Below are positions 16,532 to 25,257 of a DNA stretch of 40,332 bases, one piece after another. The DNA lies in NCBI RefSeq assembly GCF_002920575.1, contig NZ_PQSQ01000075.1, forward strand, positions 1-40,332, given 5' to 3'. The translations under genes and the position numbers were made by a program. How positions within the stretch are numbered: position 1 is the first letter of the stretch; the number at the start of each line of letters is the position of its first letter. Below the pieces are notes generated by a model that did not search any database, was not told where the DNA came from, and was given only the letters and a program-made list of their open reading frames with translations. This DNA comes from Streptomyces sp. Ru73. Its GTDB lineage: Bacteria; Actinomycetota; Actinomycetes; Streptomycetales; Streptomycetaceae.

Positions 16532-17750
16532 CCTGTGAGGCGGCCGGCGCCGGGGCCGAGGTCCCGGCGCCGGCCTGCTGCTGTGCGGGCTGCTGCGTCG
16601 GTGCCGGTGTCTGGGCCGGTGACTGGGTGGGGGTCTGCGCCGGCCGCTGGGTCTGCGGCTGCGTGGTGGGCTGCGGTGCCGGGGTACGGGACGGCTGCTG
16701 TGCCGGCTGTGCGGTGGGTCCGGCCGGCTTCTCCGGCTTCTCCGGCGGGTCCGGGGGCTGCGGGGTCTCCACGGCGGCGCGGGCCAGCTGCAGCGCATAG
16801 TCGGTCCACCACTGGCCGGCCGGCGGCCCGCCGCGGCAGGTACCGTCCGACTCGCCGGGCCGCTTGACCCACAGGTAGGCGTCCACGAGTGCGTGGCCTG
16901 TGCGGGTGGTGGGCGGTGTGCCGAGCGCACGGTCGGGCGGGTTGCACCAGCTCTCGGCGCCCTCCTGGCCCTGGGTGTCCGGTGGCGGGCCGTTGCCGTT
17001 GCGGCTGGTGTCGATCACGTAGTGCGAGCCGCCGAGCGCCCGGGACAGCTTGTCGCCGTACTCCTCGCTCGCCTGCGTGGTCTGGAAGTTGGAGACGTTG
17101 AGCGCGAAGCCGTCGGCCTTCTTGACGCCGGCCGATGCCAGGTCGGTGGCCAGTGCGTCGATGTCCTTGATCCAGGAGGAGTTGCCCGCGTCCACGTAGA
17201 CCGACGCTCCGGGGCGTGCCTTGAGCGTCGTGACCGCTTCGTTCAGCAGTGCGAGCCGGTCGGTGCGGGCGCGGTTGCGGCAGCCCGCGACGGCGTGCGG
17301 CACCGCGTCCGGCTCCAGGACGACGACCGCCTTGCGGTTGCCGAGGCCCTGGGCCAGCCGGGCGACCCACTTCCGGTACGCGCTGTCGCTGCCGGCGCCG
17401 CCGGCGGAGTAGTGGCCGCAGTCCCGCTGCGGGATGTTGTAGGCGACGAAGACCGGCACCTGGCGGGCGCCGGCCGCTTCCTTGGTGATGCGGGCCACCC
17501 GGGGTGCGGGGTCGTCCTCGGTGAGCCAGACGGCCATGGGCCGGTCGGCGATCCGGCGCAGGATGCGCGCCTCCGCCTCCCGTCCGCGCTCGGCCAGTAC
17601 GCGTGCCTTGCGGGCGCCCGGGTTGTCCGGGTCGACCCAGAACCCGGTCGGGCCGCCCTCGGGAGCCGCCGCCCAGCACGCGACGGTCAGCATCCCGAGC
17701 AGCGGCAGCACTCCGAGGGCCACGCCCGCCCGGTTATTGAGCCGGCTCAT
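16479..17750 (-). CDS. cslZ: Secreted GH6 endoglucanase (CslZ-type)
   Basis: A 423-residue glycoside hydrolase family 6 protein. An N-terminal export segment (about 7-28) is followed by the catalytic domain (about 34-320). Both GH6 signatures are present: VAYNIPQRDCGHYSAGG, with Asp110, and VVVLEPDAVP, with the catalytic acid Asp148. A Pro/Gln/Thr-rich tail (about 325-423) replaces any carbohydrate-binding module and may span the cell wall. A Cys at residue 25 gives a weak lipobox (LTVAC), so lipoprotein anchoring is possible but not convincing. It would trim the CslA/GlxA glycan. The gene is convergent with glxA, overlapping its last 53 bp; the tail is encoded opposite the end of glxA. Confidence 0.9.
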   Translation of the reverse strand: MSRLNNRAGVALGVLPLLGMLTVACWAAAPEGGPTGFWVDPDNPGARKARVLAERGREAEARILRRIADRPMAVWLTEDDPAPRVARITKEAAGARQVPVFVAYNIPQRDCGHYSAGGAGSDSAYRKWVARLAQGLGNRKAVVVLEPDAVPHAVAGCRNRARTDRLALLNEAVTTLKARPGASVYVDAGNSSWIKDIDALATDLASAGVKKADGFALNVSNFQTTQASEEYGDKLSRALGGSHYVIDTSRNGNGPPPDTQGQEGAESWCNPPDRALGTPPTTRTGHALVDAYLWVKRPGESDGTCRGGPPAGQWWTDYALQLARAAVETPQPPDPPEKPEKPAGPTAQPAQQPSRTPAPQPTTQPQTQRPAQTPTQSPAQTPAPTQQPAQQQAGAGTSAPAPAASQVTSRAPTSPATESPASP

Positions 17751-17819
17751 GAGCGGTCTGCCCAGTCATCAGTTGCCTCTCCTTCGCGGTGCGTTCCGTG
17801 CGGCGCGTCGGCCGCGGAA

Positions 17820-17877
17820 CGGTCATTTCATGTCATACCATCCCAGACTGGCACGAAATGACCGCCTTTTGTGGTAT
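17820..17877. promoter_or_regulatory. Inverted repeats upstream of cslZ
   Basis: CGGTCATTTC (17820-17829) and GAAATGACCG (17855-17864) are perfect 10-bp arms separated by 25 nt. A second nested pair, ATACCA (17835-17840) and TGGTAT (17872-17877), overlaps it. The region lies about 70-125 bp upstream of the cslZ start, where its promoter should be. The sequence is distinctly AT-rich for this genome. Protein-binding site and transcript hairpin are both possible. Confidence 0.5.
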
Positions 17878-17936
17878 TTGCTGCCCGGTGGTGCCGGGCA
17901 GTTCCACGAAGGGCCCCGCGAAGGAGTGGCGTACCG

Positions 17937-18566
17937 TCAGGGCACCACCGGCCCGGCGTACTCGGCCATCGCGTCCATCAGCCAGCGCGCGAGGTGGTCG
18001 GCGAACGAGGAGCGCGGCAGCAGCCGGTAGGTCTCCTCCGCCGTCCGCCACAGGAGGACGGGGACGGGGCCGAGCTGGGTGGCGACCGCGTGGCCGACCG
18101 GGAAGGCCCGCGGGTGCAGGTCCAGCGGGCAGCCCTTGTCGAGGACGCCGCGCGCCGCGGGCCCGCACAGTTCCAGGACGGTCCGGTTGGCCGAGACGTC
18201 GACGACCGAGCCGGGCTCGCCCGCCAGCGCCTCGGTGAGTTCGGCGGTGAGGGGCGCGGCGCCGGGCGGCGCGATCACCAGCCACTCGTCGGGCCCGAGC
18301 CACAGGGTGGTACGCGGCCCCGCGGGCGCCGTCTGCCCGCACCGCGCCGGCAGTGCGGCGCCGAGGCACTTCTCGATGCGCGCGGCGGCGGCCGAGTCGG
18401 GCGCGACGCGCAGGCTCAGCATCGTGGCGCACGGCCACTCGGTGACGGCGACCGCGCGCGGCCCGGTGACCGTGGCGTCCCGGAGCCGGTCGGCGAGGTG
18501 GGCGAGCGGGCTGCGGCGGAGCGCCGCCGGCCCGGCGGCGGTGTCGGTGAGGGTCGGCTCAGCCAT
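17937..18566 (-). CDS. soxG: Sarcosine oxidase gamma subunit
   Basis: A 209-residue SoxG-family protein, the smallest folate-domain-like subunit of heterotetrameric sarcosine oxidase. Recognisable segments are RRSPLAHLADRLRDA near the N-terminus, TTLWLGPDEWLVIAP in the middle, VVDVSANRTVLELCGP, and CPLDLHPRAFPVG with VLLWRTAEETYRLLPRSSFA after it. It is the last gene of the operon; its ATG overlaps the soxA end by 8 bp. It assembles with SoxA, SoxB and SoxD and has no known activity of its own. Confidence 0.92.
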   Translation of the reverse strand: MAEPTLTDTAAGPAALRRSPLAHLADRLRDATVTGPRAVAVTEWPCATMLSLRVAPDSAAAARIEKCLGAALPARCGQTAPAGPRTTLWLGPDEWLVIAPPGAAPLTAELTEALAGEPGSVVDVSANRTVLELCGPAARGVLDKGCPLDLHPRAFPVGHAVATQLGPVPVLLWRTAEETYRLLPRSSFADHLARWLMDAMAEYAGPVVP

Positions 18567-21453
18567 CGCGCTTGGTCCCTTCGGGGTCGTAGAGGACGGG
18601 TCCGGTGACCTCGACGGGGACGAGGTCGTCGCCGACGACGGCGAGCAGGGTGTCGCCGATGCGGTCCCGTCCCGCCTTCACCAGCGCCAGGCCGAACGGG
18701 CGGCCGAGCGCCGGGCTGTAGTAGGCGGAGGTGACGTGGCCGAGCATCGGGACCGGGCCGGCCTCCGGCGTCACGGGCACGCCCTGGTCGATGATCTGGA
18801 TGCCTTCGGGGAGGCGGGTGGTGCGGTCGGTGGGCAGCAGCCCGACCAGGTGCTTGCGGTCGGCGCGTGCGGTGTCGGGCCGGGCGAAGGAGCGCTTGCC
18901 GACGAAGTCCTTCAGCTTGGAGACCACCCAGGACATCCCGGCGTCCTGCGGGGTGACCGTGCCGTCGGTGTCCTGGCCGACGATGATGAAGCCCTTCTCG
19001 GCCCGCAGCACGTGCATGGTCTCGGTGCCGTAGGGAGTGATGCCGTACGGGCGGCCCGCCTCGTACACGTCGTCCCAGACCGCCCTGCCGTACCAGGACG
19101 AGACGTTGATCTCGAAGGCCAGCTCGCCGGAGAAGGAGATCCGGCAGACCCGGGCCGGCACGCCGGAGGCGAGGGTGGTCTCGCGGAACGTCATGAAGGG
19201 GAAGGCGTCGTTGGAGACGTCGAGGCCGGGTGCCACCTGGGCGATGACGTCGCGGGACCTGGGCCCGACGACGGCGACGGTGGTCCACTGCTCGGTGACC
19301 GAGGTGCACTTGACGTCCAGCTCGGGCCACTCGGTCTGCAGCCACTCCTCCAGCCAGTCCAGCACGGTGGCGGCGTTGCCGGTGGTGGTGGTCATGAAGT
19401 AGCGGTCCTCGGCGATGCGCAGGGTCACACCGTCGTCGAAGATCATGCCGTCCGGCTTGCACATCACGCCGTAGCGCGCGAAGCCGGGCTTGAGCTTCTT
19501 GAAGCCGTTGGTGTAGATGCGGTTGAGGAACTCGCCGGCGTCCGAGCCCCAGATCTCGATCTTGCCGAGGGTGGAGGCGTCCATGAAGGCGACGCCCTCG
19601 CGGGCCGCCCGGCACTCGCGCGCCACCGCGGCTTCCATGTCCTCGCCGGGCTGCGGGTAGTACCACGGCCGCTTCCACTGCCCGACGTCCTCGAACTCCG
19701 CGCCGTGCTCGACGTGCCAGTCGTGGACCGCGGTGCGGCGCGCCGGGTCGAAGAGCTCCCCGCGCTCGCGCCCGGCCAGCGCTGCGAAGGCGACCGGCGT
19801 GTAGGGCGCGCGGTAGGTGGTGGTGCCGATGTCGCCGGGGGACGTCTCCGGTGAGCCGGCCTCCCGCAGCAGTTCGCCGATGACGCCGATGGCGTTGACG
19901 CCGGAGGTCTTGCCCTGGTCGTTGGCGGTGCCGAGCGAGGTGTACCGCTTGATGTGCTCGGCGCCGCGCATCCCGGCGCCGGTGGCGCGCCGCACGTCGG
20001 CGACGGTGACGTCCCGCTGGAGGTCGACGAAGTGGGTGTCCCAGGCGCCGGGGTCGTCGCCCTCGCCGGGCACGAGCCAGACGGGGCGTACGGGCCCGGG
20101 CCGTTCCGGCGCGGGCGCCGCGGGCACCTCGGTGGCGAAGCCGGCCTCCGTGGCGGCGAGCGCGCCGGCCCGGGCCCCGGCCGCGACGCAGTCCACGAGG
20201 CCGTACGTGCCGCACACCGCGCCCGCGAGGTGCTGGCCGCGCACCGCGCCGTCGGGCACGAACGCCGCCGACTCCGTGTCCCAGCGGAGCTTGCCCTGCC
20301 GCTGGCTGTGCAGGTGGACGACCGGGCTCCAGCCGCCGGAGACCGCCAGCACGTCGCAGTCCAGCGACCGGGAGGGCCCGGAGACCGTGCCGTCGTCCTC
20401 CAGGGCGCGCACGGTGACGCCGGTGAGCCGCGGGTCGCCCGCTGTGCCGGTCACCACGCTGCCGGTGAGCACCTCGACGCCGGTCTCGGTGGCGAAGTCG
20501 CCCGCACGGTCGGAGAGTTCGGTGCGGGTGTCGACGACGGCGGCGACCTCGACGCCGGCCGCGCAGAGGTCGGCGGCCGTGTCGTAGGCACTGTCGTTGG
20601 TGGTGGCGACGACGACGCGGTTGCCGGGCGCGACCGCGTACCGGTTGAGGTAGGTGCGGACGGCGGAGGCGAGCATGATGCCGGGCCGGTCGTTGTCGGC
20701 GAAGACCAGGGGCCGTTCGTGCGCGCCGGTGGCCAGGACGATCCGGGCCGCGCGGATGTGCCACAGCCGCTGCCGCGAGACGCCTTCGGGCGCTTCGGGG
20801 CCGAGGTGGTCGGTGCGGCGCTGCACGGCGAGCACGTAGTTGTCGTCGTACGAGCCGAAGGCGGTGGTGCGGCTGAGCACGGTCGTCTCGGGCGCGGCGT
20901 CCAGCGCGGCGCGGGTCTCGCGCACCCAGGCGAGCCCGTCGCGCCCGTCGACGGTCTCGCCGCGGCCGGAGAGCAGCCGCCCGCCCGGCTCGGCCTGCTC
21001 GTCGATGAGGAGGACCCGGGCGCCGGTGGCCGAGGCGGTGGCGGCGGCCGCGAGTCCGGCGGGCCCGGCGCCGATGACGAGCACGTCGGTGTGGACGTAC
21101 TTCTTGTCGTAGACGGCGGGGTCGGGCGTCGGGTCCAGCTTGCCGAGGCCGGAGAGGGTGGTGGCGGACAGCCCGTCGTACAGCTCGACGGTGGTGGCGG
21201 GGAGCATGCCTTCGGAGCACGGTCCGGCTATCTGGAGGAGCGCGTTGGGCTCCTCGACGCCGGCCGCGGTGATCCCGCGCGGGCGGCCACGGTAGATGGA
21301 CGGTGCCACCTCCACGGCGCCCGCCGCCAGCAGTGCGGAGGCGACGGTGTCGCCGGGGTGGCCGGTCAGTTCGCGCCCGTCGACGGTGAAGCGGAGCGTG
21401 CTGGTGCGGTCGACGCGGCCCCCGTGGGGGAGGCGGTGGTGCTGGTCGGTCAT
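18559..21453 (-). CDS. soxA: Sarcosine oxidase alpha subunit
   Basis: A 964-residue large subunit. The N-terminus (about 18-110) is a 2Fe-2S-ferredoxin-like fold without cluster cysteines (LRFTVDGRELTGHPGDTVAS). A Rossmann domain follows with VLVIGAGPAGLAAAATA and a second nucleotide site near IVLATGAHERPLVFADND; together these bind NAD. The C-terminal half is a GcvT-like folate-binding domain, including FMDASTLGKIEIWG and a TFRETTLASGVPARV segment. It transfers the demethylation product to tetrahydrofolate, making methylene-THF. The ATG at 21453 has GGGAGGG upstream and overlaps the soxD stop (ATGA). Length is normal for the family. Confidence 0.95.
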   Translation of the reverse strand: MTDQHHRLPHGGRVDRTSTLRFTVDGRELTGHPGDTVASALLAAGAVEVAPSIYRGRPRGITAAGVEEPNALLQIAGPCSEGMLPATTVELYDGLSATTLSGLGKLDPTPDPAVYDKKYVHTDVLVIGAGPAGLAAAATASATGARVLLIDEQAEPGGRLLSGRGETVDGRDGLAWVRETRAALDAAPETTVLSRTTAFGSYDDNYVLAVQRRTDHLGPEAPEGVSRQRLWHIRAARIVLATGAHERPLVFADNDRPGIMLASAVRTYLNRYAVAPGNRVVVATTNDSAYDTAADLCAAGVEVAAVVDTRTELSDRAGDFATETGVEVLTGSVVTGTAGDPRLTGVTVRALEDDGTVSGPSRSLDCDVLAVSGGWSPVVHLHSQRQGKLRWDTESAAFVPDGAVRGQHLAGAVCGTYGLVDCVAAGARAGALAATEAGFATEVPAAPAPERPGPVRPVWLVPGEGDDPGAWDTHFVDLQRDVTVADVRRATGAGMRGAEHIKRYTSLGTANDQGKTSGVNAIGVIGELLREAGSPETSPGDIGTTTYRAPYTPVAFAALAGRERGELFDPARRTAVHDWHVEHGAEFEDVGQWKRPWYYPQPGEDMEAAVARECRAAREGVAFMDASTLGKIEIWGSDAGEFLNRIYTNGFKKLKPGFARYGVMCKPDGMIFDDGVTLRIAEDRYFMTTTTGNAATVLDWLEEWLQTEWPELDVKCTSVTEQWTTVAVVGPRSRDVIAQVAPGLDVSNDAFPFMTFRETTLASGVPARVCRISFSGELAFEINVSSWYGRAVWDDVYEAGRPYGITPYGTETMHVLRAEKGFIIVGQDTDGTVTPQDAGMSWVVSKLKDFVGKRSFARPDTARADRKHLVGLLPTDRTTRLPEGIQIIDQGVPVTPEAGPVPMLGHVTSAYYSPALGRPFGLALVKAGRDRIGDTLLAVVGDDLVPVEVTGPVLYDPEGTKRDG

Positions 21454-21746
21454 CGGTTCCCTCCCTCGGACAGGACGTCGGGGCGCGGCTCGTCGAGCCG
21501 GTAGGTGGCCAGCACCTGGTAGGTGGCGGTGTCGCGGACGGCGTTGAACCAGCGGCGGCAGCCGGTGGCGTGCATCCACCGTTCGGCGAAGGGGCCCTTG
21601 GGGTTGTCGCGGTAGAAGACGTACTCGGCCCACTGCCGGTCGTCGAGGTCGTTCGGGTCGTCGGGGAAGGGGACGTGGGCCTGGCCCCCGTAGTGGTACT
21701 CGGTTTCGTCGCGGGGCCCGCACCACGGGCAGTTCAGCAGGAGCAC
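21450..21746 (-). CDS. soxD: Sarcosine oxidase delta subunit
   Basis: A 98-residue zinc-binding subunit. The zinc ligands known for this family fall at the expected positions: Cys6 and Cys9 (NCPWCG), His59 (WMHATG) and Cys63 (CRRWF). The DDRQWAEYVFYRDNPKG segment is characteristic. The start is GTG at 21746, with GAGAGG 7 nt upstream. It overlaps soxA by 4 bp, so translation is coupled. Confidence 0.95.
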   Translation of the reverse strand: MLLLNCPWCGPRDETEYHYGGQAHVPFPDDPNDLDDRQWAEYVFYRDNPKGPFAERWMHATGCRRWFNAVRDTATYQVLATYRLDEPRPDVLSEGGNR

Positions 21747-21758
21747 CGTGCCGTCCTC

Positions 21759-22979
21759 TCAGTGGGCCACGGCTGCGGCGCCGTGTTCGTCGATCAGTGC
21801 GCCCGTGACGAAGCGGTCCAGGGCGAAGGGGGCGTTGAGCGGGTGCGCGGAGCCGGTCGCGATGGTGTGCGCGAAGGTCCAGCCGGCGGCCGGGGTGGCC
21901 TTGAAACCGCCGGTTCCCCAGCCGCAGTTGACGTACATGTTCTCCACCGGGGTGGTGGAGATGATCGGCGAGGCGTCGGGGGTGACGTCGACGATGCCGC
22001 CCCAGGTGCGCAGCACGTGCGCGCGGGCGAAGATGGGGAACAGCTCGACGGCGGCGGCCATCTGCTGCTCGATGACGTGGAACGCGCCGCGCTGCCCGTA
22101 CCCGTTGTAGGAGTCGACGCCCGCGCCCATCACCAGCTCGCCCTTGTGCGCCTGGGAGACGTAGACGTGCACGTGGTTGGACATCACCACGGTCGGGTGG
22201 ACCGGTTCGTGCAGCTCGGAGACGAGGGCCTGGAGCGGGTGGGACTGCACGGGGAGGCGGAAGCCGGCCTTCTCCGCGAGGACGCTGCTGTGCCCGGCGG
22301 CCGCGAGACCGACCCGGCCCGCGTTGATGCGGCCGCGGGTGGTCTCCACGCCGACGACCCGGTCGCCGTCCTTCACGAAGCCGGTGACCTCGCAGTGCTG
22401 GATGATGTCGACGCCCAGTTCGTCGGCGCGGCGGGCCAGCGCCCAGGCGACGTGGTCGTGCTTGGCGATGCCGGCCCGCGGCTGGTACGTGGCGCCGAGT
22501 ACGGGGTAGCGGGTGTCGCGCGAGACGTTGAGGATCGGGCAGACCTCGGCGACCTCGTCGGGGCCGAGCCACTCCGCGTCCACGCCGTTGAGCTTGTTGG
22601 CGCCGACCCGGCGGACGCTCTCGCGGACGTCCTGGAGGGTGTGCGCGAGGTTGAGGACGCCGCGCTGGCTGAAGAGGAAGTCGTAGTCCAGCTCGGCGGG
22701 CAGGCCCTCCCACAGCTTGAGGGCGTGCTCGTAGATGCCGGCGCTCTCGTCCCAGAGGTAGTTGGAGCGGATGATGGTGGTGTTGCGGGCCATGTTGCCG
22801 CCCGCGAGCCAGCCCTTCTCCAGGACGGCGACGTTGGTGATGCCGTGCACGGTGGCGAGGTAGTAGGCGGTGGCCAGGCCGTGTCCGCCGCCACCGACGA
22901 TGACCACGTCGTAGGAGGACCGGGGTTCGGGGTTGCGCCACAGGTGAGCGGGGTGCTCGGGCAAGGGCGTCGTGGTCAT
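21759..22979 (-). CDS. soxB: Sarcosine oxidase beta subunit
   Basis: A 406-residue flavoprotein of the DAO fold. The FAD-binding dinucleotide loop is VVIVGGGGHGLATAYYL near the N-terminus. His174, in GIAKHDHVAW, is in the position of the histidine that carries covalent FMN in the Corynebacterium enzyme. The C-terminal block NCGWGTGGFKATPAAG is typical of SoxB. This subunit oxidises sarcosine at FAD and passes electrons through FMN to oxygen. The ATG at 22979 overlaps the glyA stop (ATGA). Confidence 0.95.
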   Translation of the reverse strand: MTTTPLPEHPAHLWRNPEPRSSYDVVIVGGGGHGLATAYYLATVHGITNVAVLEKGWLAGGNMARNTTIIRSNYLWDESAGIYEHALKLWEGLPAELDYDFLFSQRGVLNLAHTLQDVRESVRRVGANKLNGVDAEWLGPDEVAEVCPILNVSRDTRYPVLGATYQPRAGIAKHDHVAWALARRADELGVDIIQHCEVTGFVKDGDRVVGVETTRGRINAGRVGLAAAGHSSVLAEKAGFRLPVQSHPLQALVSELHEPVHPTVVMSNHVHVYVSQAHKGELVMGAGVDSYNGYGQRGAFHVIEQQMAAAVELFPIFARAHVLRTWGGIVDVTPDASPIISTTPVENMYVNCGWGTGGFKATPAAGWTFAHTIATGSAHPLNAPFALDRFVTGALIDEHGAAAVAH

Positions 22980-24274
22980 GCGGTGGCTCCGTTCAGGCCC
23001 GGGTACAGGGGGCACTTCTCGGCGAGCGCCGTGACGCGGCCGCGCAGCAGCGCTGCCTGCCGCTCGTCGGGCTCGTCCTTCAGCGTCTGCGCGATGATGT
23101 CGGCGACCTCGCGGAACTCCTCGGTGCCGAAGCCGCGGGTGGCGAGCGCCGGGGTGCCGATGCGCAGCCCGGAGGAGACCATCGGCGGGCGCGGGTCGAA
23201 GGGGACGGCGTTGCGGTTGACGGTGATGCCGATGCGGTGCAGCCGGTCCTCGCCCTGCTGCCCGTCGAGCGCGGAGGCGCGCAGGTCGACGAGGACCAGG
23301 TGGACCTCGGTACCGCCGGTGAGGACGGAGATTCCGGTCTCGGCGACGTCGTCGGCGAGCAGCCGGCCTGCGAGGATGCGGGCGCCCTCCAGGGTGCGCC
23401 GCTGCCGCTCCTTGAACTCCTCGGAGGCGGCGACCTTGAACGCCACGGCCTTGGCGGCGATCACGTGTTCCAGCGGACCGCCCTGCTGCCCGGGGAAGAC
23501 GGCCGAGTTGATCTTCTTGGCGAGTCCCGCCCTGGAGAGGATCACACCACCGCGCGGACCGCCCAGCGTCTTGTGAGTGGTGGTGGTGACGACATCGGCG
23601 TACGGCACGGGGCTGGGGTGCAGCCCGGCGGCGACCAGCCCGGCGAAGTGCGCCATGTCGACCATCAGGTACGCGCCGACCTCGTCCGCGATCCGGCGGA
23701 AGGCGGCGAAGTCCAGCTGCCGGGGGTAGGCCGACCAGCCCGCCACGATCATCTTCGGCCGGTGCTCGCGGGCGAGCCGCGCGACCTCCTCCATGTCGAT
23801 GCGCATGTCGTCCTTGCTGACCTGGTACGGGACGACGTTGTAGAGCTTGCCGGAGAAGTTGATGCGCATGCCGTGCGTGAGGTGGCCGCCGTGCGCGAGG
23901 TCCAGACCGAGGATGGTGTCGCCCGGGTCGAGCAGGGCGAACATCGCGGCCGCGTTGGCCTGCGCGCCGGAGTGCGGCTGCACGTTGGCGGCCTCGGCGC
24001 CGAACAGCTCCTTCACCCGGTCCCTGGCCAACTGCTCGACGACGTCGACGTGTTCGCAGCCGCCGTAGTAGCGGCGGCCGGGGTAGCCCTCGGCGTACTT
24101 GTTGGTCAGCACCGAGCCCTGGGCCTGCATGACGGCGGCGGGCGCGAAGTTCTCCGACGCGATCATTTCGAGGGTGGACTGCTGGCGGTGGAGTTCGGCG
24201 TCGACGGCGGCCGCGACCTCGGGGTCGAGCGCGCCGAGCGGGGAATTGAGGGCGTTCGTAGGGTTCGCTGCCAT
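22976..24274 (-). CDS. glyA: Serine hydroxymethyltransferase
   Basis: A 432-residue PLP enzyme. The pyridoxal lysine is Lys235, in VTTTTHKTLGGPRGG. Other family blocks are TLEMIASENFAPAAVM, TNKYAEGYPGRRYYGG and VQPHSGAQAN. It interconverts glycine plus methylene-THF with serine plus THF. As first gene of a sox operon it uses both products of sarcosine oxidation. The ATG at 24274, with GGGAG upstream, was preferred to in-frame starts inside the promoter region. It is probably a second, catabolic copy; the housekeeping glyA would lie elsewhere. Confidence 0.95.
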   Translation of the reverse strand: MAANPTNALNSPLGALDPEVAAAVDAELHRQQSTLEMIASENFAPAAVMQAQGSVLTNKYAEGYPGRRYYGGCEHVDVVEQLARDRVKELFGAEAANVQPHSGAQANAAAMFALLDPGDTILGLDLAHGGHLTHGMRINFSGKLYNVVPYQVSKDDMRIDMEEVARLAREHRPKMIVAGWSAYPRQLDFAAFRRIADEVGAYLMVDMAHFAGLVAAGLHPSPVPYADVVTTTTHKTLGGPRGGVILSRAGLAKKINSAVFPGQQGGPLEHVIAAKAVAFKVAASEEFKERQRRTLEGARILAGRLLADDVAETGISVLTGGTEVHLVLVDLRASALDGQQGEDRLHRIGITVNRNAVPFDPRPPMVSSGLRIGTPALATRGFGTEEFREVADIIAQTLKDEPDERQAALLRGRVTALAEKCPLYPGLNGATA

Positions 24275-24307
24275 CTGCGCACTCCCTGGGATCCAGTTGA
24301 AGACCAA

Positions 24308-24319
24308 CTGATATATCAG
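24308..24319. promoter_or_regulatory. GntR-type operator
   Basis: CTGATATATCAG is a perfect 12-bp palindrome with the TGAT-ATCA core common for FadR/FCD-type GntR regulators. It lies just downstream of the predicted glyA -10 (about +4 to +15 of that transcript) and upstream of the divergent GntR gene, so one site could control both. Confidence 0.8.
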
Positions 24320-24329
24320 ACAGTCCGGT

Positions 24330-24358
24330 AAGGTATTCGAGTCCGTAGAACAGGTCAA
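24330..24358 (-). promoter_or_regulatory. Promoter of the glyA-sox operon
   Basis: Read on the minus strand, TTGACC (24358-24353) and TACCTT (24335-24330) are separated by 17 bp. This is a good housekeeping-type -35/-10. The GntR palindrome follows within about 10-20 bp. Confidence 0.7.
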
Positions 24359-24370
24359 GGGGTGCTTCTG

Positions 24371-25030
24371 ATGAGCGGTTCCGCGTCCAGTGAAGAGGAG
24401 CTGTCACTCGCCGAGCGGGCCTACCGCGCCATCCGTGACCGCCTGGTCATGCTGGACATCCGGCCCGGTGCCCCGATCCACGAGGACCAGCTCTCGCAGT
24501 CCCTCGGCTTCGGCCGCACCCCGGTGCGCGAAGCGCTCAAGCGGCTCCAGTACGAGCGGCTGATCGCCACGTTCCCCCGCCGCGGCACCTTCGCCACCGA
24601 GGTCAACATCACCGACCTCGCGCACATCTCCGAGGTCCGCCGGCAGCTGGAGCCGATGGCTGCGGCGCAGGCCGCCCGGCGCGCCACCGCCGAGGACCGG
24701 GCCCGGCTCACCGGCCTGCTGCACGACCTGGAGAGCGCGGACGAGCGGGGCAGCAGCCCGGATGACCTGATGCGCCTGGACCTGGCGGTGCACCGCGCGA
24801 TCTACGCCGCCACGCACAACCCGTACCTGGAGGACACCCTCGTCCGGTACGACAACCTCGCCACCCGCGTGTGGTGCCTCTTCGTCGACCGGCTGCCCGG
24901 CATGGCGGGCCACGTCGGCGAGCACGGCCCGCTGCTGCGCACCATCACGGCGGCCGACCCGGACAAGGCGGCCGAGCTGGCCCGCAGCCACGTCGAGGGC
25001 TTCGAGCGCGCGATCCGCGAAGCCATCTGA
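24371..25030 (+). CDS. GntR-family regulator with FCD domain
   Basis: A 219-residue FadR-subfamily GntR protein. The winged helix (about 12-78) has LAERAYRAIRDRLVMLDI and FGRTPVREALKRLQYERLI. The C-terminal FCD ligand domain (about 88-212) has SEVRRQLEPMAAAQAA and the LDLAVHRAIYAATHNPYL block with its metal-binding Asp and His. The ATG at 24371 has AAGGGG 8 nt upstream; a GTG 9 nt earlier is also possible. It is divergent from glyA-soxBDAG with a GntR palindrome between them, so it very probably regulates that operon in response to sarcosine, glycine or a related compound. Confidence 0.92.
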   Translation: MSGSASSEEELSLAERAYRAIRDRLVMLDIRPGAPIHEDQLSQSLGFGRTPVREALKRLQYERLIATFPRRGTFATEVNITDLAHISEVRRQLEPMAAAQAARRATAEDRARLTGLLHDLESADERGSSPDDLMRLDLAVHRAIYAATHNPYLEDTLVRYDNLATRVWCLFVDRLPGMAGHVGEHGPLLRTITAADPDKAAELARSHVEGFERAIREAI

Positions 25031-25257
25031 CCGCCGCCTAGCCGGCCGGGCCGACCCGGCACCGCGTTCCGTGAAGCTCTGCCCTTGGTTTCCCTGGGGT
25101 GGTACGCCTTTGGGACCGTGGTCGCACAAGGGGACCGGGGGAACTCGACAGCACCGCGTGGCAGCGGCTGCGGCACGGCGGGGCCCGGCGGCGACGGTCC
25201 ACCGTCGAGCCACAGCGCGGCGGCCTGCCCCGCGCCGGACCAGTCGAGGTGACCCGG

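Noticed and set aside
18416..22941. Very long open frames overlapping the sox genes
   Set aside because: They are other-frame shadows in GC-rich DNA: Arg/His/Pro-rich translations with no family motifs. The soxG, soxA, soxD and soxB frames have full conserved motifs and coupled starts. The 1460-codon frame is simply soxA extended upstream through soxD and soxB out of frame.
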